Source: Thermoflexibacter sp.
GTDB lineage: Bacteria; Bacteroidota; Bacteroidia; Cytophagales; Thermoflexibacteraceae
Reading direction: 5' to 3'
Assembly: GCA_025455345.1 (NCBI GenBank)
Contig: JALOMS010000053.1
Location: 1 to 13,579, forward strand
DNA length: 13,579 nucleotides
Shown here: positions 1-5,449 of the stretch, in pieces
How positions within the stretch are numbered: position 1 is the first letter of the stretch
How the letters are laid out: each line of letters begins with the position of its first letter
The notes under the pieces: model-generated
What the model was told of the DNA's origin: nothing
Databases searched by the model: none
Seen by the model: the letters and a program-made list of their open reading frames with translations, nothing else
Translations under genes and position numbers: made by a program

Positions 1-78
1 GTTATCAAACAAGCAGTAGAAATTTTAGTAACTATTGACCCAACTAATGCGAGCAAATATCGGACTTTAATAAAATGA
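1..78 (+). CDS. C-terminal end of an unidentified protein (possibly TPR-like)
   Basis: Frame 1 is open from the window edge to a TGA at 76-78 and encodes 25 residues, including AVEILVTIDPTNASKYRTLI. The pattern of a helix, then IDPTNA, then another helix start resembles the end of a tetratricopeptide repeat (usually ...ALEIDPNNA...). That is only a resemblance over one motif. The rest of the gene lies outside the window, so no function is assigned. It is transcribed towards the IS remnant and the 3' end of mutL. Confidence 0.5.
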   Translation, partial: VIKQAVEILVTIDPTNASKYRTLIK

Positions 79-88
79 AATGATTACT

Positions 89-137
89 AACTTTTGGTAA
101 ATTGCTTACGCCAAAAGTTCCAAGTATTTCCTACTTG
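89..137. repeat. Two adjacent perfect hairpins behind the left-edge gene
   Basis: AACTTTTGG (89-97) pairs with CCAAAAGTT (111-119), giving 9 bp around a 13-base loop. Directly after it CAAGTA (121-126) pairs with TACTTG (132-137) around a 5-base loop. They sit 10 bases behind the stop codon of the left-edge gene and could stop or protect its transcript. Neither is followed by a run of T, so a classical intrinsic terminator is not supported. Confidence 0.5.
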
Positions 138-161
138 AGAAAGAATTACTTGTAGCTATTA

Positions 162-183
162 TGGTTTCCCCAAAGTTTGGACA
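162..183. repeat. Likely terminal inverted repeat of an IS3/IS150-like element
   Basis: The stretch begins TGGTTTCCCCAAAG and continues TTTGGACA. This resembles the ends of IS150-group elements as I remember them, in which TG and a few variable bases precede CCCCAAA and a GACA box. It lies about 50 bp beyond the stop codon of the transposase remnant, where an IS end is expected. No matching opposite end was found in this window, so this is a solo end. Confidence 0.5.
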
Positions 184-234
184 ATTTTAGTGTAAAACTA
201 AGGTGTAGCAATTTAATTACATTTTTGTATTTTT

Positions 235-406
235 TTAAGATAGTTGTTTTTTGTCAATATAAACATTTGCTGGTGTCAAATAGCCCAAAGATTGATGTTT
301 ACGTTCATAAGAATTGGACAAATTCATTAAGTCTTTTTTCTAATTCTAATCCATCATTGAGTGAGTTCAGGTAAATATACTGTGTGTTTTCGCTTGTAAT
401 ACAGTA
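235..406 (-). pseudogene. IS3-family transposase C-terminal remnant, frameshifted
   Basis: Read on the minus strand, one frame (406 down to about 310) gives ENTQYIYLNSLNDGLELEKR and then LNEFVQF before a stop. The next frame continues with SYERKHQSLGYLTPANVYI and ends at a TAA at 235-237. Together they match the C-terminal end of IS3-family DDE transposases, whose hallmark is YNxERxHQSLGYLTPxEVY. The catalytic core and everything upstream are missing, and an indel near 312 breaks the frame, so the fragment is dead. A likely IS end lies at 162-183. The remnant begins about 20 bases after the original mutL stop, so the element probably landed just behind mutL and decayed. The opposite-strand frame at 177-374 is its antisense shadow. 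Confidence 0.8.
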
Positions 407-426
407 TTACACCTTTAAGACTACTA

Positions 427-558
427 TCATTTTAATAACCCTTCCATCTCATCGAGGTTCATTACCCTCAAGGTCTTTCGTCCGTCAGGGGCATAGCTGG
501 GATTAGTGCAAGCAAAAAGTTGGTCTATAAGTGCGTTGATTTCTATGTCTGACAAAAA
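427..558 (-). pseudogene. mutL: Out-of-frame C-terminal tail of MutL
   Basis: This minus-strand stretch encodes 43 residues ending in TGA at 427-429. They include FLSDIEINALIDQLFACTNP and SYAPDGRKTLRVMNLDEMEG. It is the normal MutL/PMS C-terminus, with the ALIDQLFAC helix and the PDGRKT box that corresponds to the C-terminal (C)PxGRP endonuclease-site motif. It is in a different frame from the main mutL reading frame. Removing one copy of the GTAAA GTAAA tandem repeat at 560-569 joins the two frames exactly and restores a protein of about 613 residues. Confidence 0.85.
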
Positions 559-2273
559 GGTAAAGTAAAAGGTTTCATTGACAGGCGTTTGGACATTGTA
601 TAGGCTATTTTTTCTGCCTTAGTGAAGTTCAAATTAGCCTGATAACTGTACTGTTCTATAAGTTCCTCTATGAGTTTTGCTTCTACAACTACGGGAAGAT
701 TAGCGGGTACACCATTGATGACCATTGTATTTTCTTCCATGAAATAATCAAAGCCTAAGTTTTTCAATTCCCATTCCATATCACTCACCACAATAAGGTC
801 TGCGGGTGTAAGTAACAGCTTTTCAGGGAAAAGCAAGCGTTGGATTGTTCCCTTTCCTCCTTGCATATTTTGTAAGAAACGTTCGTAAAGAATCCTCTCA
901 TGAGCGGCTTGTTGGTCTATAAGCAGTATGCCAGATTTTATTTGACTGATGATAAATCTATGGTGAATTTGGAAAACTTTTTTGCTTTCTACATTTTCAT
1001 TTGCTGTATTACTTTCAAAAGTGATGGTTTCTATGGAATCTACTTGTTTGCTTTCCAAAACTTTACGCAATTCATTATCAAAATTATATAATTGTTCCCA
1101 GTGCTGTAAGTTGCGTTGTTGGAGGGGGCTATTGCGAAACTGGGCATAATTCGAGGATTGTTCGGGCAAAGCCAAATCGCCTAATTCTTTTTGCCAATCT
1201 ACTTGGTATTCTTCCTCGTGATGTTGGAGTTTACCTGTATTGGTAAAGTTAGTATCTAACTCGAAGTCCATTTGAGGAGCAAGGTGATGCTTGCCCAACG
1301 CCTGCCTAATAGCCGCTCGCACAAGCGCGTAAGCTGTACGCTCATCTTCAAATTTGATTTCCGTTTTTGTTGGATGAACATTGACATCTATCTTTTGAGG
1401 GTCTGTTTCTATCACAAGTACATAAAATGGAAAACTGTCTTCGGGCAATAGCCCCTCGAAAGCTGTAACTACGGCATGATTGAGGTAAGGATGTTTGATA
1501 AAACGCTGATTGACAAAGAAGAACTGCTCTCCTCTGGTTTTTTTAGCAGATTCAGGCTTGCCTATATAACCCTTGATATTCATGCTTGGGATTTCTTCTT
1601 CGCAAGGAATTAATATTTGCTTGTAACTTTTGCCAAATAAACTCACTATCCGATGCGCTAATTTCCCCTTTCTGAGATAATAAACTTCTGTATCATTATG
1701 ATAAAAGGTAAACTCAACTTCTGGGTTTATCAGGGCTACTCGCTGAAATTCATCAATGATATGTTTTAATTCTATGGGGTTTGACTTCAAAAAATTCCGA
1801 CGAGCAGGCACGTTGTAAAACAAATTTTTAACGGCAATACTCGTCCCCTTACTGCACTGCACAGGCACTTGTTCAATGACTTGAGAGCCAGTCAAATAAA
1901 TAAATGTGCCTAACTCATCTTCATCTCTTTTGGTTTTCATCTCTACTTGGGCTACCGCCGCAATAGACGCAAGAGCCTCACCTCTAAAACCCAAGGTGCG
2001 AATCTGAAAAAGGTCATCTACGGTTTTTATTTTAGAAGTAGCATGTCGCTCAAAACTCATGCGAGCATCAGTTTCAGACATTCCACAGCCATCATCTATG
2101 ACTTGAATTAAGGTTTTTCCTGCTTCTTTGATAATCAATTGAATATAAGTACTACCAGCATCTACCGCATTTTCAAGTAGCTCCTTGACTACCGAAGCAG
2201 GTCGCTGTACTACCTCGCCCGCCGCTATTTGGTTAGCCAAACTATCTGGGAGTAAACGAATAATGTTGTTCAT
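543..2273 (-). CDS. mutL: DNA mismatch repair protein MutL, C-terminally frameshifted
   Basis: MutL couples mismatch recognition by MutS to strand incision. The GHKL ATPase domain (about residues 1-330) is intact: ELLENAVDAGS with N35, DDGCGM at 60-65, and FRGEAL at 96-101. The C-terminal dimerisation/endonuclease domain carries DQQAAHERILYE at 453-464, the metal-binding motif DQHA(X)2E(X)4E with Gln in place of His, as often seen in Bacteroidota. The reading frame ends abnormally after MKPFT with LPFCQT. The family's last 40 or so residues are encoded in the next frame (427-558). A 5-bp tandem duplication at 560-569 is the visible cause. As written, the product lacks the final helix and the PDGRKT active-site box, so endonuclease function would probably be impaired. 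A strong divergent promoter lies upstream. An assembly error cannot be excluded. Confidence 0.95.
   Translation of the reverse strand: MNNIIRLLPDSLANQIAAGEVVQRPASVVKELLENAVDAGSTYIQLIIKEAGKTLIQVIDDGCGMSETDARMSFERHATSKIKTVDDLFQIRTLGFRGEALASIAAVAQVEMKTKRDEDELGTFIYLTGSQVIEQVPVQCSKGTSIAVKNLFYNVPARRNFLKSNPIELKHIIDEFQRVALINPEVEFTFYHNDTEVYYLRKGKLAHRIVSLFGKSYKQILIPCEEEIPSMNIKGYIGKPESAKKTRGEQFFFVNQRFIKHPYLNHAVVTAFEGLLPEDSFPFYVLVIETDPQKIDVNVHPTKTEIKFEDERTAYALVRAAIRQALGKHHLAPQMDFELDTNFTNTGKLQHHEEEYQVDWQKELGDLALPEQSSNYAQFRNSPLQQRNLQHWEQLYNFDNELRKVLESKQVDSIETITFESNTANENVESKKVFQIHHRFIISQIKSGILLIDQQAAHERILYERFLQNMQGGKGTIQRLLFPEKLLLTPADLIVVSDMEWELKNLGFDYFMEENTMVINGVPANLPVVVEAKLIEELIEQYSYQANLNFTKAEKIAYTMSKRLSMKPFTLPFCQT
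560..569 (-). repeat. 5-bp tandem duplication causing the mutL frameshift
   Basis: The plus strand reads GTAAA GTAAA, which is TTTAC TTTAC in the coding direction. Deleting one copy gives the codons ATG AAA CCT TTT ACC TTT TTG TCA GAC ATA (MKPFTFLSDI). These match the spacing of the family between the SxK helix and the LIDQLFA helix. The lesion is therefore best read as a recent slippage duplication. Confidence 0.8.
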
Positions 2274-2334
2274 GGAGTAATCACTTATTTCTTTGAATAA
2301 TTGTCTTTTAAAAAATTAAAAAAGATTCCTTATC

Positions 2335-2366
2335 CAAAATTATTGAAAACTTTGGAAAAGAACAAA
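2335..2366 (-). promoter_or_regulatory. Bacteroidota-type promoter for mutL
   Basis: On the minus strand a TTTG (2363-2366) is followed after 20 bases by TAATTTTG (2335-2342), an exact match to the -7 consensus TAnnTTTG. Transcription would start near 2328, about 55 bases ahead of the mutL ATG. Confidence 0.6.
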
Positions 2367-2378
2367 AACGATAAAATA

Positions 2379-2409
2379 TTGTGTTTGTATGCTAAACCGT
2401 GTAGTTTTG
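2379..2409 (+). promoter_or_regulatory. Candidate promoter for the HlyD-family gene
   Basis: TTG (2379-2381), 20 bases, then TAGTTTTG (2402-2409), which fits TAnnTTTG; the -33 box is weaker (ATTG). It lies back to back with the mutL promoter. It would give a leader of roughly 225 bases before the ATG at 2643. The rest of the 369-bp gap (2274-2642) is AT-rich, and I see no small gene in it. Confidence 0.4.
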
Positions 2410-2642
2410 GCTGATTATCTCAATTATCCTCTCCGCTAACGGTCAAAAATGCCCGATTTCGGACAGTAAAAATAATAAAAATACAATTAAAATACTGATT
2501 ATGAATATTTTATAAAATTGGCACATTAATTGGCTAAATCGGAATTATAGATTATTAATCATCAAAGATAACAGCAAAAGCAGTACGTATGAGTGCATTA
2601 GTAATCCAACATCAGTGCTAATTTTTTAATTTGTTGATAATC

Positions 2643-3968
2643 ATGGATAAAATTCAATACGATACAACAGTGGACAGACAAAATTTTCAGTCGCAACAAA
2701 ATCCAAATATGGATAGAAAAATCACGAAGAAAAAATGGACAACGAAGCGCATCCTGACTATCAGCGCAATAGTTGCCTTTGCAGGTTTTGTGGCTTATCT
2801 TGCTTTCTTTGCTGATAAACGTAGCAAACTCAATGTAGAAACTGAAAAGCTGAGTATTGCTACTGTCAATCAAGGTGTTTTTCAAGAATTTATCGTCCAA
2901 ACAGGCAACATTTTACCCTTACAGACTGTCTATATTGATGCTATTGAGGGCGGAATTATCGACAAAATATACAAAGAATCTGGGGCAATGGTCAAGAAAG
3001 GAGACTCTATCATGTCCTTGACTAATTCTAATCTCCAGCTAAACGTCATGACCAGAGAAGCCGCACTTTATGACCAAATTAATAACTTGAGAAATACGCG
3101 TTTGAATCTCGAACAAAATGATATTACTCGCCGCCAACAATTAGTAGAAATAGATTACAACATCATGCTCTATAAACCTCAATACGAAAGACAAAAGAAA
3201 TTAGTAGAGGCTGGTGCTATTTCCAAACAAGAATTTGAACAAACTAAGGAACTCTATGATTATCAAATCAAACGCAAAAAATTAGTTCAGTCCCAATATG
3301 CCAATGATTCAAGTTTTCGTGCTGTACAGTTAGACCAGTTTAGATTATCAGAACAGAGGATGTTCCAAAGTTTGACGGGAGTAGGACAAATCTTAGACAA
3401 TCTCGTAGTACGCGCTCCTATAGACGGTCAGTTAGCAACCCCAGATTGGCAACGCGGGCAGAATATTAATACTTCGCAAAGAATAGGGCAAATAGACAGA
3501 TTGGACAATTTTAAGCTAAGAGTACGAATTGACGAGCTTTATTTGCCAAGAATCAATGTAGGACAAAAAGGTAGCTGTGATTTTAATGGACAGACTTTTG
3601 CGTTGGAAATCAATAAGATATATCCTACAATTACTGATGGGAGATTTGATGTGGACATGATTTTTACAGCAAAAACCCCTGAAGGCATCAAGCGCGGTCA
3701 ATCTATGAGAGCCAGAATCGATTTGGGAGATTCCGAACAAGCAACCTTACTGCCTATTGGCGGATTTTACAAAGATACAGGTGGTAATTGGGTTTATGTC
3801 CTTGATGAGTCTGGCAAAAAAGCTATAAAACGAGAAATCCGCTTGGGTAGAAAAAACACAGAGTATTTTGAGGTATTGGAAGGTCTAAAACAAGGCGAAA
3901 AGGTTATTACATCTTCTTACGAGTATTTTGGTGATAATGAAGTGCTTGTATTGAGTAAGGAAGACTAA
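2643..3968 (+). CDS. HlyD/MacA-family periplasmic adaptor (membrane fusion protein)
   Basis: This 441-residue protein has a basic cytoplasmic N-terminus, one membrane anchor (about residues 37-56, ILTISAIVAFAGFVAYLAFF), then a periplasmic part. A first lipoyl half follows (DAIEGGIIDKIYKESGAMVKKGDSI), then a long coiled-coil hairpin (about 120-230), the second lipoyl half (NLVVRAPIDGQLATPDWQRGQNI) and beta-barrel and membrane-proximal domains ending near EGLKQGEKVITSSYEYF. Such adaptors link an inner-membrane ABC or RND transporter to an outer-membrane channel. The ATG at 2643 is preferred over the upstream TTG at 2631. A second ATG at 2709 (MDRKITKKKW) is a real alternative, because relatives that I remember start like this. 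The ABC ATPase 305 bp downstream is the likely partner. The substrate cannot be read from sequence. Confidence 0.88.
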   Translation: MDKIQYDTTVDRQNFQSQQNPNMDRKITKKKWTTKRILTISAIVAFAGFVAYLAFFADKRSKLNVETEKLSIATVNQGVFQEFIVQTGNILPLQTVYIDAIEGGIIDKIYKESGAMVKKGDSIMSLTNSNLQLNVMTREAALYDQINNLRNTRLNLEQNDITRRQQLVEIDYNIMLYKPQYERQKKLVEAGAISKQEFEQTKELYDYQIKRKKLVQSQYANDSSFRAVQLDQFRLSEQRMFQSLTGVGQILDNLVVRAPIDGQLATPDWQRGQNINTSQRIGQIDRLDNFKLRVRIDELYLPRINVGQKGSCDFNGQTFALEINKIYPTITDGRFDVDMIFTAKTPEGIKRGQSMRARIDLGDSEQATLLPIGGFYKDTGGNWVYVLDESGKKAIKREIRLGRKNTEYFEVLEGLKQGEKVITSSYEYFGDNEVLVLSKED

Positions 3969-3969
3969 T

Positions 3970-4036
3970 AATCTGGAATAAGATACAAAATTTGGAACAT
4001 GGAATTAAAAATAATGAATTATGAAAATTCCAGATT
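3970..4036. repeat. Inverted repeat AATCTGGAAT / ATTCCAGATT
   Basis: AATCTGGAAT at 3970-3979 is the perfect reverse complement of ATTCCAGATT at 4027-4036, with 47 bases between. It starts right behind the adaptor stop codon. The same core word recurs as a second inverted pair further into the gap. Confidence 0.6.
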
Positions 4037-4097
4037 GAAAAAAAATTGTAAACAATTCAAAAAATAAAATAGAGAAATATAGAATCAGGAATGAATC

Positions 4098-4145
4098 GCG
4101 ACGGCGAACCGTCGCAACGGCGAACCGTCGCAACGGCGAATCGTA
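4098..4145. repeat. Three tandem 16-bp GC-rich palindromic repeats
   Basis: Unit 1 is GCGACGGCGAACCGTC (4098-4113), unit 2 GCAACGGCGAACCGTC (4114-4129), and unit 3 GCAACGGCGAATCGTA (4130-4145, diverged at the end). CGACGG (4099-4104) and CCGTCG (4109-4114) form a perfect 6-bp stem with a CGAA loop, so the array can fold into hairpins on either strand. The composition is much richer in G+C than its surroundings. It lies between the adaptor and ATPase genes and may be a REP-like element or an mRNA processing or stability signal. Confidence 0.75.
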
Positions 4146-4157
4146 TAAAATTAGAAG

Positions 4158-4232
4158 TCTGGAATGATAAATTGCAAAAGCTTCGCCTTTGCGATTACAA
4201 AAATTCCAAAATCTACCTTAGCCAATTCCAGA
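4158..4232. repeat. Second inverted pair TCTGGAAT / ATTCCAGA enclosing a hairpin
   Basis: TCTGGAAT (4158-4165) is the reverse complement of ATTCCAGA (4225-4232). Between them GCAAAAG (4174-4180) pairs with CCTTTGC (4186-4192) with one mismatch over a 5-base loop. A related AATTCCAAAATCT lies at about 4202. With the pair at 3970-4036 and the tandem repeats at 4098-4145 this accounts for most of the 305-bp gap, in which I see no gene. Confidence 0.5.
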
Positions 4233-4273
4233 TTTTAAATTAACAATTTAACGATTAATTTTAATAAGAACTT

Positions 4274-4972
4274 ATGGAAAACATCATCAAAACCAAAGAC
4301 TTAGCAAAAGTCTATACCACCGAAGAAGTAGAAACTACTGCGCTAAACAGTATTAATATTGAAATCAAAAAGGGAGAATTCGTAGCTATTATGGGTCCTT
4401 CGGGTTGTGGTAAATCTACACTCATGAATATTGTTGGGTTATTGGACAATCCCTCAAGCGGAGAATATCATTTCTTAAACCAAGAAATCTCCAAATATTC
4501 TGAGTGGGAACGTGCAAAACTCCGTAAAGGAAATATTGGCTTTGTTTTCCAAAGTTTTAATTTGATAGACGAATTAACCGTATTTGAGAATGTAGAGCTA
4601 CCTTTGCTTTACCTCAATGTTTCTGCTGAAGAGCGCAAGAAAAAAGTAGAAGAAGTATTACAACGCATGGACATCATGCACCGCCGCAATCACTTCCCAC
4701 AACAGCTTTCTGGAGGTCAGCAACAAAGAGTAGCTATTGCAAGAGCCGTAGTTGCTTCTCCCCAACTGATTCTCGCTGACGAGCCTACTGGTAATTTGGA
4801 TTCTGCCAATAGCGAAGAAGTAATGAATCTTTTGACACAACTCAACCAAGCGGGTACGACTATAGTCATGGTTACGCACTCTCCACATGATGCGAACTAT
4901 TCTCACCGAATAATCAATCTATTTGACGGTAAGGTAGTTACAGAAAATATAAAAGAAAAGTTCCACGTATAA
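4274..4972 (+). CDS. MacB/LolD-type ABC transporter ATP-binding protein
   Basis: This 232-residue nucleotide-binding subunit has every ABC motif: Walker A GPSGCGKST (41-49), Q-loop Q93 in FVFQSFNLIDELTV, signature LSGGQQQRVAIARA (145-158), Walker B LILADEPTGNLDS (165-177) and the switch histidine H202 in VMVTHS. The LDS extension and overall length place it with the MacB/LolD/FtsE group, which powers FtsX-like permeases that act mechanically on periplasmic substrates. The upstream HlyD-family adaptor fits a tripartite MacAB-like exporter. No FtsX/MacB permease is fused to it or encoded beside it, so the membrane subunit must be elsewhere. The gene is closed by a terminator at 5001-5038. Confidence 0.92.
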   Translation: MENIIKTKDLAKVYTTEEVETTALNSINIEIKKGEFVAIMGPSGCGKSTLMNIVGLLDNPSSGEYHFLNQEISKYSEWERAKLRKGNIGFVFQSFNLIDELTVFENVELPLLYLNVSAEERKKKVEEVLQRMDIMHRRNHFPQQLSGGQQQRVAIARAVVASPQLILADEPTGNLDSANSEEVMNLLTQLNQAGTTIVMVTHSPHDANYSHRIINLFDGKVVTENIKEKFHV

Positions 4973-5000
4973 GCTATCTAAACATGATTTAAACCTTGTT

Positions 5001-5038
5001 ACTTCCTAAGTTTACATATTTAGGAAGTTTTTTATTTT
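5001..5038 (+). terminator. Intrinsic terminator of the ABC ATPase gene
   Basis: ACTTCCTAA (5001-5009) pairs perfectly with TTAGGAAGT (5020-5028) over a 10-base loop and is followed by TTTTTATTTTT. It is 28 bases behind the ATPase stop. The tract lies on the plus-strand side, so the signal mainly stops plus-strand transcription, although nuoK ends nearby on the other strand. Confidence 0.85.
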
Positions 5039-5043
5039 TGCTC

Positions 5044-5352
5044 TTACTTCTCTCCTACTTCACTTATTCTGTCCAAATCTGTGGTTTGAAAATGTTGATA
5101 TACTTTGAGGGCAATGGCTAAGGCAAGAGCTGTTTCCGCCGCCGCAACCACAATGACAAAAAGTGCAAAAAGTTGTCCTTGAAATAATTGAGTATCATAT
5201 CGAGCAAAGGCTACTAAATTAATATTAGCCGCATTCATCATCAACTCTAAACCTATCAAAACAGCAATTAAGTTTTTTTTGATGATTACTATCACCAAAC
5301 CAATGCTAAATAAACAAGCACTTAAGAAAAGAAAATGAGAAAGTGAAATCAT
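5044..5352 (-). CDS. nuoK: NADH-quinone oxidoreductase subunit K
   Basis: This 102-residue protein has three hydrophobic segments (about 3-23, 28-50 and 60-86) and the normal NuoK length. The conserved membrane glutamates are present: E36 in LIGLELMMNAANINLVAF and E73 in VVAAAETALALAIAL. NuoK is an antiporter-like membrane subunit of respiratory complex I and takes part in proton translocation. It is normally encoded between nuoJ and nuoL. Here it stands alone: the gene upstream diverges (amidohydrolase) and the one downstream converges (ABC ATPase). Identification is secure. No clear promoter was seen in the 97-bp divergent gap. Confidence 0.93.
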   Translation of the reverse strand: MISLSHFLFLSACLFSIGLVIVIIKKNLIAVLIGLELMMNAANINLVAFARYDTQLFQGQLFALFVIVVAAAETALALAIALKVYQHFQTTDLDRISEVGEK

Positions 5353-5449
5353 GCAGTAAAATTGCAGATTTTCTTTCTAAAAGCGGATAGAAAGTGATTT
5401 TTTTATCTAAATTGCTTTCATAAAATATTTTTTTAACTCTACTATATTT

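Noticed and set aside
177..374. Small plus-strand protein of 65 residues
   Set aside because: It is antisense to the transposase remnant, whose minus-strand reading has recognisable IS3 motifs; the plus-strand product has none.
2631..2642. TTG start for the adaptor at 2631
   Set aside because: An ATG follows four codons later, and nothing upstream supports the rarer start codon.
2598..2900. Minus-strand protein of 100 residues overlapping the adaptor start
   Set aside because: It is a shadow frame over the coding start and anchor of the HlyD-family gene and matches no family known to me.
4098..4145. CRISPR array
   Set aside because: Units are 16 bp, directly adjacent and without spacers, and no cas gene is present.
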